From Diphasiastrum complanatum (taxonomy: Eukaryota > Streptophyta > Lycopodiopsida > Lycopodiales > Lycopodiaceae): a stretch of 64,000 bases of DNA. The number at the start of each line of letters is the position of its first letter. Position 1 is the first letter of the stretch. A model generated the notes under the pieces. It worked only from the letters and a program-made list of their open reading frames with translations. It made no database searches and was not told the origin of the DNA. Both the position numbers and the translations under genes were made by a program. Of the stretch, positions 41,446 through 52,399 are shown piece after piece. Location: positions 27,501,566-27,565,565 of the forward strand of contig CM055093.1 of the NCBI GenBank assembly GCA_029204225.1, written 5' to 3'.

Positions 41446-44260
41446 TCTCTTGAACTGAATGCAACTGCAACAAGAAGGTCTTGATCAACTTTCGCGAACT
41501 CGAAAACAACAGAGCAGTGATTCTAGGTGATGGGAGTAGACACGATGTCAAAGGCATAGGCACTCTACAGTTGCAAACACTATCAGGCCAAGCGGAGCTA
41601 CTAGGAGCACTTTATGTGCCCTCACTCGAAAAAGATTTGCTATATGTCTCCAAGATGGCAGATCTAGGCATTCAAGTTTTGTTCGACAGCAACACTTGTC
41701 GTACGATCGAGAAGACGACAAATAAGTTGCTGACGGTCGGATGAAGAGAAGGAAATCTCTACCAGGCTAAAATAGCTAGCAACTTTGGTAGCATATTGAA
41801 TGCTTCAAAAAATGAAGATCAGCTCTGGCATAAAAGAATGTATCATCTGAACATGCGGAGCCTATATGACATGAGCAGTAAAGACATAGTCACAGGTCTC
41901 AAGGTTTTAAGACCCGAAACTGAGTTCTGCGAAGCTTGTTAAACAGGCAAGCAACATCGGAATCCATTCACGCATGAGGGAAGAAGAGCCAAGGAGATTT
42001 TTGAGCTCATCCACTCTGATTTTTGTGGATCAATGAAGACGGATTTGCTCTCAGGTTTGAGATACTTTCTGACGTTCATAGATGATTACAACCGAATGAC
42101 CATGATCTACTACTTGAAGAAGAAATTGGAAGTATTTGATTCTTTCAAGAAGTTTGTGGCATTCACAGAGAAACACACCTCGAAAAAGATACAGATCCTT
42201 AGGTCTGACAACAAAGATGAATACAAAAGCACAAAATTCTCAAGATTCTGTGAAGAACAGGGGATTGATCACCAGTTCACTCCTGCGTACACACCAAAAT
42301 ACAACGGTGTGGCAAAAAGAAGAAACGAAATGCTAGTCGAAGGAGCCAGATGCATGATGGCACAGGCTCAACTGCCAGGTCAATTCTGGGCTGAGGCAAT
42401 AGCTGCAACTATACACCTGCAGAACAGATCTACAATGACAGCGCTGGAAAACAAAACACCATACGAAATGTGGACGGGCAGAAAGTCTGATCTATCATAC
42501 GTACGGGTCTTTGGATGTGCAGCATACAAGCACATTCCAAAAGAAAAAAGAAGCAAGCTCGATGACAAATTTGAACAAACAATCATGGTCAGCTACTCGA
42601 ACGGAACACATGTGTACAGGCTCTACAATCCAACCACGAAGAAGGTTGTTTCGAACAGAGATGTGAAGTTCGATGAGTCCACATTCCCTGGACCGAAAGA
42701 CGAAAGAGGCCATGAGATCTTCACATTGCTGCCTATTCAAGAGGGAGATCCAGGACATACATCAAATCAAGAATACAGAGCCGCAGACTCCAGAGTAACA
42801 GGAAGCAAAGGATCAACCCCACAAACAACAAACGTTCGAGCAACGACGGAACGAACCTCGAAAGTCAACAAGACAAAGAAGACCACCAGACCGCTACTCT
42901 GACAATCTTCAATGGAGCGAAGACATGCAATTTGAATACTGCAACTTCACAGAAGAGCCAACAACATATCAAAAAGCTATCCAGAGTCCAGAGGGAGAAT
43001 TTTGGAAGCAGACAATGTTAGAGGAGATTGAGTAGATGAGGCGAAATGAGGCATGGACATTAGAGCCACTGGCAGAAAACAGAAAGATAGTCGACTGCAA
43101 GTGGGTGTATAAGAAAAAGATGAAATCAGATGGCACCATTGGCCGCTACAAAGCCAAGCTTGTCGCGAAGGGCTACACGCAGAGATATGGTGTCGATTAT
43201 TTCGACACATATTAGCCCATGGTCAAAATGACAAGCATAAGGCTACTCCTTGCATACGCCACACAGTACAATCTGGAAATTCACCAGATTGAAATGGAAA
43301 CAACCTTTCTCCATGGAGATCTAGAGGAGAAAATCTTCATGAAGCAAATTGAAGGCTATGAAGGCCCCGATAAGAGATTATATGTCTGTCGACTGCAGAG
43401 ATGCATCTACGGTCTAAAACAGGCATCACAAGCCCGGTACAAAAAACTTGATGGTCTTTTGAAATCTCTAGAATTCAATCCCACTCAAGCATATCACAAT
43501 GTCTACATTAAGAGAGTAGGAAAGGATTTTGTGATATTGACCATTTTTGTGGATGATTCGCTGATGATAGAAAATTCCTTGATGCTGATCAAAGACATGA
43601 AAAGTCAGATTTTTGAAAGCTACGAAATCATAGATCTCGAAAAAGCAACAAAATGCCTAGGGATTGAGATCAGAAGAGATCAAACAAAGGGCGAAATGCA
43701 TTTGAGTCAGTCAAAATATGCCAAAAAGGTGCTAAAGCAGTACCACATGATGGACTGCAAAGAAAAGACCACACCAATGATAGCTGGAGCCAAGCTGACG
43801 AAGCAAGATTGCCCAAAAACAGAAGAAGAAGAACAAAGGATGGTAGGTATACCCTAGCAGAACTTAATCGGTAGTCTGATGTACTTGACAATTTGTACTA
43901 GACCCGATCTGGCTTTCTCTATTTACGCATTGAGCCAATTCTCTTCAAATCCTGGTATGGCACATTGGCAAATGGCCAAACGAATCCTACAGTATCTGAA
44001 GGGTACCCAAAATATGGGATTAACCTACAGAGTTGAAAACAAAAAAAAAAAGATTCGAGCTGCATCACTACAGTGATGCGAGCTGGGCGAGCTGCAAAGA
44101 TGACAACAAGTCCATTACTGGAGGATGTACAATAGCGTGAGGAGCTGCAATCAGTTGGAACAAAAGCAAACGAGAGATTACGAAACAAACGAAGAGGAAT
44201 CTTTTGCGCTGCCAACTGGCAGCTCAATGGGGTTGGAGTTGTAGACTTCACGCCTAGCTG
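41446..44260 (+). pseudogene. Copia B polyprotein (protease end, integrase, RT, RNase H)
   Basis: Plus strand. GDGSRHDVKGIGTLQLQ and YVPSLEKDLLYVSKMADLGI, then the pre-integrase LWHKRMYHLNMRSLYDMS. Integrase 42033-42900: HSDFCG, TFIDDYNRMTMIYYLKKK, RSDNKDEYKS, YTPKYNGVAKRRNEMLVE (E present), EMWTGRKSDLSYVRVFGC. RT 42940-43860: [55 protein letters not shown], and FVDDSLMI in place of YVDD. RNase H begins TRPDLAFSIYALSQFSSNPG. Stops at 41741, 41941, 43215 and 43856 and shifts near 42902 and 44074 kill it. It joins copy 2 of the duplication at 41446 without its own gag. Confidence 0.92.
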
Positions 44261-44772
44261 AAACGAGTGGTAACGACAGAGACTAACTAACTAATTGATT
44301 AGTGTTAACTAGTCTTGTGATTCTACATTTAACTATCTTGTAAACTACACACTGTGGAGGTATAAACTATCCTTTCTGGATCATAACTAAGTATCTGAAT
44401 ACAGATATCTGTAAGAGACAGAGAGAGACGTAGCAAGTAGAGCAGGAAAGCAAAAATACTAGATCTATGCATGAAAGTCTGCCAACAAGCAGAACACAGC
44501 GACAGAGTAGAGTATCATTCCGCCAACGAGCAAGACACTAACGATATCGCTCTAAAAATAAACTAATAATACAGTCACTCTATTTTTTTGTATCTCCTTG
44601 TCTTGTGCTATTGTGTGTCTTGATTGGTAAAATAGAATGTGTTCTATGATGTGCAGTCGCGTATCTGGGATTCTATAAATAGCTTCCGCGCAAAAAGAAA
44701 ATTTAAAGACACAGAATCGTTCGCAATTAAAAAGAAGAAGACGAGAATAGAGACTGTCTTGCTTCCGCGACA
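44261..44772 (+). repeat. 3' LTR of Copia B (left end approximate)
   Basis: Ends TTCCGCGACA at 44772, as in the small element at 23.4 kb. TATAAATAG lies at 44674-44682, 98 bp before the end. The left end is inferred from the end of RNase H coding. Confidence 0.7.
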
Positions 44773-45400
44773 GTTAGTCTAGGAAAGAAATCCACTACAT
44801 GGACAGACAAAGATCTTTCTCAGAGCTATGGAGATGGACATTTCGGACTTACCCAGAGGCACTCATGACTACATCTGAGGGGTTATGCACCATGCTTATA
44901 CACTAAAAGTAGTATTTTTTAAACTATTTTGCAAATTGCTTAGTAAACTTTGAAACGTAGTTTGGTCAACATTCTTCTGTTGCTTGAGAAGACAAATACT
45001 ATAATCTAAAAATGTGAACAAAGCAAAATATGTAGAATATATATAGAGACTTGCCATGTATAGATGCATAAACTGAATCGAAGTTTGAAAACAGATTAAT
45101 GACATGGAAGAGACAAAATACAAAATAGATCTTCGTCACTAGGATTGATGAGCTGTATCACGAGGTATAAACACAGATTACTATGTTGTCACACCAATTT
45201 GGAAACAAGCCAACTAAACTCTATAAGAAGAGATTCACCTTGAGGTTCATTTCTTAGAATAAAAATTTTAGAACGACCTTTTGGAAGCTCAGAGCGCTTA
45301 AAGGTAAACTCTTTAGTACCCGGCCTCTAGCACAAATAATCAGGCCCACATAGTCATCAGCTCAGTGGATATTCTGATGAAAGCTGGGGAGGAGATGCAG
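44773..45400. other. No recognisable feature
   Basis: About 630 bp, AT-rich, with no open frame that I would call. Confidence 0.4.
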
Positions 45401-45815
45401 ACCATCGTAATCCACATCTGGATTTACATTCTTCTTCAATGGCGGTTCTATTTCGTGGAACAATCGTAAGCAAACCTCTATCGCACTTTCTTCTACTGAA
45501 GCAAAATATATTGCTGCTTCTCAATCTATTAAGGAAGCATTTTGGTTGAGAGATTTGCTATCAGACTTCAATCTGTATCAGTACAGCCCATTGCCTTATC
45601 GACCAACCCTAGATTTCATTCTAGGAGTAAGCACATTGAGATAAGATATCACTACATCAGGGGCAAGGTTCTCGACAGAGAGGTGAGCTTCGCGTACTGC
45701 AGAACGCAGGACATGGTTGCAGACATTTTTTCGAAAGCACTCAGTGTCAATGCACATAACAGATTTTGTGCATTGCTAAGTCTGAAAATCAAGGCATTAA
45801 CGAATCCAGATTAAG
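45401..45815 (+). pseudogene. Copia C RNase H C-terminal part
   Basis: SSTEAKYIAASQSIKEAFWL, then in another frame SKHIEIRYHYIRGKVLDREV and TQDMVADIFSKALSVNAH, the usual end of a Copia polyprotein. A stop at 45812 lies just before the polypurine tract AAGGGAGGG (45812-45821). Confidence 0.85.
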
Positions 45816-45821
45816 GGAGGG

Positions 45822-46911
45822 TGTTGGATTTACTCCTTCTACTCTCCTGAATCCCAATTTTAATCTGCCTCCATTCATGCTACATATTTTTCTAACGTTG
45901 TCATGTAGTCTGCATTTTTACACGCAAATTCGCACAGACGAAGAAAAGATGAATGAATTGCGACACTGTGTTCTTACACAGGTCATGGTGACAAACAAAA
46001 AGAGGACACCACCTTACTAAATGCCAAAGGTGCCCTAACAGATAAGACACCCTGTAAATCTTATCCTAAGGCCATTCGTAAGAGTGATGCACTTTTGCGT
46101 CATCACCAACGTTCACTTCAGTACTAGCTAACGTCGCACCCTTTTCACCTTCACCCCATGCAGTTGCGCTAACAGATTGGACAACGATTGCAGCTACCCA
46201 CGATCTCCTACAGACAACACATCCACTCGGTACTTTCGCATCTACACACCTGTAATATCATGTATATATATTGGATATCATCTGCGTATTCGATGATGAT
46301 GATGATCAGATGATCAAGTGAGTTAAAGAGAGACTAAGATAAGGAGGTTTCATTCCTCATTACAGAATGAAATAAGCTTTGTAGGGCACGCAGTTTTGTC
46401 CACTACAATCTTGTGCTCTACTGCATAATTGACTTGTATATTTGATATACTTAATCTGACACAGTTCATTTGTTCTGCGTTCTAGATCTGTCAATATTGT
46501 TATGCTTATTCTTCATTCTGTTTGATCTTTCTTGTTTCTCTTTCTGGTAATAGACGATTAACTTTTAGTCTCGTCTTTCGCGAATAATTTGCAACTAATT
46601 ATCAGTCGAGCACAATCTAGCTCTTCGCAAATCATTCGTGACAGATAATTTGTCTTGCAATTCGTGACAAATTATTTATCTAGCGCTTCATCCATTTAAA
46701 TGTTTGGCTATGTAATCAAGAATGACTGTGACTTCTATCACTAAAGCTACGGTTCATTCTGATAGGCGTAGTCATGCTTAAGGAGAGAGTCATTTAACCC
46801 ATTCCGTTGCGCACAAACATTTTCTGTTCGAGTTCGCTTCTCGTTTGCTTCTTGTTCGAGTTCGTTTCTCGTTCGTGTTCGTCACTTATTCTTCCTCCCT
46901 CTCTCCCAACA
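45822..46911 (+). repeat. 3' LTR of Copia C
   Basis: 1090 bp, TGTTGGATTTAC...CTCTCCCAACA, similar to 34564-35661. The following bases ATTCC do not match the CGTAG before the left LTR, so the two LTRs are not ends of one undisturbed insertion. Confidence 0.88.
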
Positions 46912-47457
46912 ATTCCAAAGTTCACTTTGTTTATTATTTTTGAAGTTCTCAATTTCTTGATGCATTTGCATGAAAATGGCAAAATCGTTGATGGATTGCA
47001 ACTAATTGTGGGCAATAGAGTGGATGCTTATGCGAGGTGATTGGGTTGTTGCAATTTCTTTTTTCTTTAAGATTTTGAGTTTGATATTGTTTTTTTTGTA
47101 CTATTGATTTAATTCTTCAATATTTGATGAAATTACATTGATTTCTTTGTGAACTTTTGTGTCAATTTTGTAGACTGATTTTTTGCTTTTATAACATAGC
47201 ATTTAGAATATAGAGAAGAAGGCCCAAAGAATCGGCCGAGTTGGGGATAAAGAGAAAGAGTGCTTTGGTCTCAAACATCCAAAAAAAAAAGGTTGGGAAG
47301 AGAGAGATGGATGGAGTCTATGCAAGAAGGAGAGAGGAGCATTAGTCATGACATTGCTAATTTGGTTGAAATTGATGCTATTTATAGGAAGAGTGGCCAG
47401 AGTGTGTGTGGACAACATGAGCTTATGTTTTCTTTGATATTTCTTTATAACAAAATA

Positions 47458-47501
<44 letters not shown>

Positions 47502-47570
47502 AACAAGCAAGCATACACATATAGATATACATGACGAGCTCCATCCATCATGACTCTCATTTCAGCATTT
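46912..47570. other. Unclassified segment with a (CA)n microsatellite
   Basis: A (CA)n tract of about 18 units lies at 47461-47497. The frames on both strands through it are low-complexity. No gene is seen. Confidence 0.6.
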
Positions 47571-48068
47571 GTGTCATGCCCACATTTGGAGTGACCTTGG
47601 ATTACTATCCCATAAGGAAGTTGGTAGATCTACCTCAACCCATAATTCAATTATGATTATGAGGGGTGGGGGACCTCATGGAATTAAACTCATAAATAAT
47701 AGTTGGAGGCCTAAAACTCAAAATGGTAGATTTGTACGAGTCTAATAGTGACTCATAGGACAAGTGGATGAGGTGGCCCAGATGCTATTGATGTTTCCAA
47801 TGAGGTGTCACAGTGCACTACTGGTGTGCATGGGGATTGGAGGATAGAAGTATACTCATAATAGTTAAGAATTAGGGTTGATTGTAGCTAGATGTTGGTG
47901 GAGTGACATCTCTTTCCTATTGAGCATTGGTTGTTCCATAGCTTGGGAGCTAGATCCATTCGATCTAGGTTTGGTTGGGTAGGTTTGTCCACCATTCAAT
48001 TCCCTTTAGTTCTGTGGGTTCAACATCTTTTGATCCCTAGTGGAGGTCTTGAAAGTGGTATCAAAGCC
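47571..48068 (+). repeat. Probable LTR end with PBS TGGTATCAAAGCC
   Basis: TGTCATGCCCAC at 47571 is a plausible LTR start. TGGTATCAAAGCC at 48056-48068 is a PBS with one mismatch to the standard. There is no second copy in the window, so the LTR is inferred. Confidence 0.5.
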
Positions 48069-48640
48069 AAAGCTAGGACAAATTGTTGATCAAGAGAACA
48101 TGAGAGGAAGCCAAGAACTGGTGCGTGAAACTTGCGAAATGTGGACCTGATTCCTGTCAATGGGAGCAAAAGTGAGAGCAAAGACTTGGTGGTTTGATTC
48201 ACTTGGTTCCTTTCAATTTTATGATATTTTGAGAGGGTTATTGTTCCAATGTTGCAACAACGTTGAAAACTTGGCTCTTGAAAAGTGAGATTTGGAAGTG
48301 GATTGAATCCATTATTTTAAGAAAAGTTTTTGCAAGTTTTTCTAATAAAGATCACACATCTTATCTATGCAAAATAGAACACTTAGGATTTTTCTATTTT
48401 TCAAGACAACCAAACAATGTGGAAAGATTGGCGTTGATAAAATTTTTGGAGCATTGTGAAAGGATCTCTTTTAACTTTTACTCAAAGATTAAAAAAAAAC
48501 AATCAAGAAGAGAAATGATAGATGAAACTCCATCCACAAGAAGGTGCAGGATCTTGGACTCCAATTTTTGACTACCACAACAAGCTAATTAATCAAAAAA
48601 TAAGAACAACAAACAATCACAATCAATTCACCTTTTCAAT
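48069..48640 (+). other. Interior fragment with a 102-codon ORF of unknown identity
   Basis: An open plus frame at 48263-48571 (LKTWLLKSEIWKWIESIILR, HTSYLCKIEHLGFFYFSRQP, NNVERLALIKFLEHCERISF) lies downstream of the PBS, where gag would be expected. It is basic and hydrophobic. I recognise no family. Confidence 0.35.
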
Positions 48641-48642
48641 AT

Positions 48643-49414
48643 TGTTTGTTGGAGGGTTTGCGGATCCCAAGGCAACCCTAACCCTAGCTAATAAGTGAGA
48701 TGGATTTGGCACCCTGCGTGTGTAATTCCAACCCGATGATCGCATAGTTATTTGATAATTAGGAAGTCAATAAAAAGACTTTAGGCCTTTTTGTAGGACT
48801 TTTAATGTCGCAGGGCCTAAATGTCAAGTTAGTGAATAAAATAAAGGTTCCCACCAAATTTCAATTTCAAATTGGGTCCTCTAATTAATGCAAGAGTTTT
48901 CCACTCTTTTTAGATTTGAATGGGCCAATAGGAATTTGAGGCCAAGGCCCTCTTCTCCACTATAAAGGGGGGCCTACTCAAGTTTGTAAACCATGTTCTC
49001 TCTTCATTTCAAATACAAGTGGTTGAGCCTCTTATGAAATGGATTATGAATGTCCTTGCTCTCTATCTCTTTTTCTCCTTCTCTCTTGCTTTTGTTGTAT
49101 TTGCTAATTGTTAGATTTGAATGTTATTGGAATTGTATATTCCTATGTTTTTTGTGAGAGAGAAAGGAAGAGAGAGAGGAAGCAAGTATCTATCTTATTG
49201 TAGGTTGTAGTATTAATTGGTTTAGGGTTAATGGATGTAGTGTAAATCTGTAATTTTAATAGATCTAATTTTGAATCATCCATGCATGCTGGATTTTGTT
49301 TTATGCTATCGCTCTCATGGGATTGAACCTCCGCATGATGACTAACTTCATCTCCTTGATGCTTGTGTGCTTGGATCTTGGGTTGAGGATAGGATAGGAA
49401 AGAAAGCCACTGCA
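48643..49414 (+). repeat. Gypsy LTR (left end approximate)
   Basis: The promoter CTATAAAGGGGGGCC lies near 48960, and CTGCA at the end is followed by the PBS. There is no partner LTR in the window. Confidence 0.65.
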
Positions 49415-49418
49415 ATTT

Positions 49419-49437
49419 TGGCATCGTTGCCGAGGAA
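49419..49437 (+). other. Gypsy primer-binding site
   Basis: TGGCATCGTTGCCGAGGAA, close to the plant Gypsy PBS TGGCGTCGTTGCCGGGG. Confidence 0.85.
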
Positions 49438-50760
49438 CTACGCCAATTTCTCATATTGCAGCATGTCTCGATAAATGTTAGCTTGCATTAAGCATCTTGT
49501 TTTGGCATGAATAGGGTTAAAATTATATTTTAAGATTAGATTGAGAGTGATTTTGCTTGATTTGAAGTGTATTTTCTTGTTTGAAATCTAATTTGATCAT
49601 TAAATAGAGAAAGCTATTTAGATCGCAAATCTTAAGATCCATTTGGATCTTAAAAATCAGAAAAAATTAAAAAATCGGTCATTTCTACCAGATTTGAGCA
49701 AAAATGAGACAAAATCCTCATCAGAGTTGATAACTATTTACCCTCTTACCAGAAGCCTTCTTCGAGTTATAAACACCTTCGGTTTCACTCACTGAACCTT
49801 CAGATTGAAGGGCGAAGGTTAATTTCTAACAAATTTGCAAAAACAGCAGAAAAACCATAAAAAAATACCAAAAATCCATCAAAACCCTAAAAATATAAAA
49901 AAAGAACCTTTGCTCGATTTACTGTGCATAGATGTGATATAGATCTATCTATTTCCAGGTCGGCAAAAATTATTTCCAAAAATAGAAGGCCAAAGTGACT
50001 ATTCATCTAGTTGTTGGTAAACTTTTGTGGAAAAGTTTGACACCTTTCTAGCAAAAATATTAGTTCTCTAAGAGGAATCTTCGCCAAAACCTTCGCTAGA
50101 GTCTGTGTCAGTCCTATTTACTATTTTTCATAATCAGTGAGTTGGATGAACATTAAAATTAGGCCATTTGTCATATTGATCTATATTTGTCAAAAAAAAT
50201 TTTTTTTGCAAAAATAACAGTATTACTCTTGCAACCTTCGCTAACTTCTCTGAGGACACCATTTATAGTAAATCATTAATTGTGAGTTCAGCGAAAATTA
50301 AATCTATTAGATCTTACAAAAAATTACTTTGTACTCCCGCCAAGTTGCAAAATCCAATTTTTGTCATAAAGAACCACATATTTATCTGTGTCAAATTTAT
50401 TCATTGTAAGATCGACAAAGATTAATTTTACCAAATTTGACAGAAAACAGCCAAATCGGTTATTTTTTAACCAACAATAGTAGTGTAGAGCCTTTTTCGA
50501 GTCAACCTCATCCAGTCAGCCTTCATTTGAACTATTTTTAGATTCCGATTTACCAGATCTAGCCTCTGTCAAATTTTGACACCATGATGTTATAATTTGA
50601 TTGTGATTCTAAAAATTTTATATTTTAGTGTTGATCGTTTGATCAAGATCTATTTTTCTAAAAATAAAAAATCTGATTATTTTCAAGTGATAAAGATTTT
50701 ATAGATCTGATCTGATCTACTATATCCAATCTCATTATCTAATTGACATATTTTGGAATT
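49438..50760 (+). other. Gypsy leader, no gene
   Basis: About 1.3 kb, AT-rich, with repeated words such as CCTTCGC and AAAAATC but no open frame or clear tandem repeat. Confidence 0.5.
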
Positions 50761-51440
50761 ATGGCTGAAGGAGAACCAGTGAACCCACCACCAATTATTG
50801 TTAGAAGGTCTCCTCGTTGAAATATACCAAAGTACAATGGGTTATCTCATCCCACCAAATTTCTTCAGATCTTTTTTGAATTATGTAGAGTTTATGGTGA
50901 AGTCTTTTCATAAGATACACTTCAGTTATTCCCTATGGCCTTAACTAGAGCTGCTCAAGATTGGTTTTATAACCAAGAAGAAGCAGAACGCACAGATTGA
51001 GAAGTGGTTAAAGTCGTTTTCATTACAAGATTTAAGGCCAAAAAATTTATGGAAGATCCCTTTCTCTTTTTAAGTAAAATTAAAATGAGAAAGAGAAAAG
51101 TAGTACAAGATTATATTGAACGGGTTAAACACCTCATATCTGAATGTGATCCCAATCTAATCAATGACAATGCTTTGATTATGTGGTTTTTAGTAGGTCT
51201 ACTTAAACAGATAAGATGCGAGCTGAAACGCCATAATGAATGCGCTACGATATAGAGTGCTATGGACGATGCAATTTGTGAGGAGGATGAAGATTTTAAT
51301 GACGAACCAAATGTTGGAATGTTGTCGACAACATCTACCACCATTGCATCAACAAATTATGGCGATACTTTAAATTTTCCCTGGACTATGGCCCAACATA
51401 GACAGCCCTTCTGTTCTATGCTAAGTTGGTTCCATAACTA
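50761..51440 (+). pseudogene. Ty3/Gypsy gag, truncated
   Basis: ATG 50761 (MAEGEPVNPPPIIVRRSPR*). The gag domain then reads IPKYNGLSHPTKFLQIFFEL, LTRAAQDWFYNQEEAE, FITRFKAKKFMEDPFLFLSK, DYIERVKHLISECDPNLIND and WFLVGLLKQIRCELKRHNEC. Stops TGA (50818), TAA (50911), TGA (50998) and TAG (51253) interrupt it. It ends in an acidic stretch without a zinc knuckle. This is the same architecture as the gags at 16 and 26 kb. Confidence 0.85.
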
Positions 51441-51639
51441 GAGAAAGTCTTCTTAGTTCCACTCCATCTGCTAGTCCTCGAATGCGACGCCTATCAAGCC
51501 TGGTAGCATCAAATAATCCATATGCCATTGTAACTTGATATTGAAATGGCAAGGACTCCACTTCCAAAATCTTTCAGAAAAAACTTGAACGTGTTCCGCA
51601 CATACCTTCGATTGATTCCTTTTCAGTCGCTTGGTCTTA

Positions 51640-52143
51640 GGCTATTCTTCTGCCATATCTTGCTTGATGATATCTACTGGTCTTTGAACTGCTGGTTGAG
51701 GTCTGCTACCTCCTTCTGTAGGTCAGAAATTTTCATGCATGCTTCAACATACTCCAGGTGATCTACCACCCCTATACAGTTTTGGGTTGCCTGGAGCTGC
51801 TTTGTCAACTCATCAATCTTCTCCATGACCTACGAATACTGTTCATGTGCATTTGGAGTTGTTTCGGCTGGTAACTCCTTCAGCTCAACAAGTTTCTCCT
51901 CGACAAGTACTTTGTCATTTTCGAGTGGAATCAAAAACTTGACTCAAAAATTTTCTAGCATCTGGTCTTGAAGAAACTACAATTTCGACAAATCTATTTG
52001 AATGAGTCCAGAGTTGCTGCATAACTGTAAGATAGTTTCTATCTTTATTCTCTTGAGGCCTTCGTCATAAAGCTTGGTCTGTAGAGAAGCCTTTTCTGTC
52101 CTCATCTTATTGAGTTCAGTTGTCAACAAATCCAAATTTTTGA
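51640..52143 (-). pseudogene. Coiled-coil protein remnant, unidentified
   Basis: On the minus strand from 52143: LDLLTTELNKMRTEKASLQT, KLYDEGLKRIKIETILQL, DLSKLQFLQDQMLENF*, DKVLVEEKLVELKELPAETT, VMEKIDELTKQLQATQ and CMKISDLQKEVADLNQQFKD. The heptad-like spacing of Leu, Ile and Val with charged residues indicates a coiled coil. Three TAG stops lie in the frame. It abuts the plus-strand gag remnant in opposite orientation, so it comes from another element or a host gene. No family is recognised. Confidence 0.5.
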
Positions 52144-52399
52144 AAGTGTGGAAAAGTTAGCCAAAGCTTTGCTAGCTTTTAGCCCTCTCCCTGACGAAGA
52201 TGTTCGCGAACATGAAAGTCAAGAGACACAAAGCAGAAATGTTCGCGAACACCCTAACGAAAAGACAAGAGCGAGAAAAATATGTGAAAAAAAAAATTTC
52301 GTGGTACAAGGGAGAAAGTCAGATGACGTGAAAGTCAAAGGACACGAGGTGACAAGAAAATAGTGGCGACACCCTTTTCTGCCCTCACGCTCCAAAAGG

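Noticed and set aside
41291-41563. Frame with a long Leu-Ser repeat
   Set aside because: Translation of the (GA)n tract.
47203-47553. Frames with Cys-Val or Thr-His repeats
   Set aside because: Translation of the (CA)n microsatellite.
48263-48571. Gag assignment for the 102-codon ORF
   Set aside because: It sits where gag is expected but has no gag or zinc-knuckle motif, so it was left unidentified.
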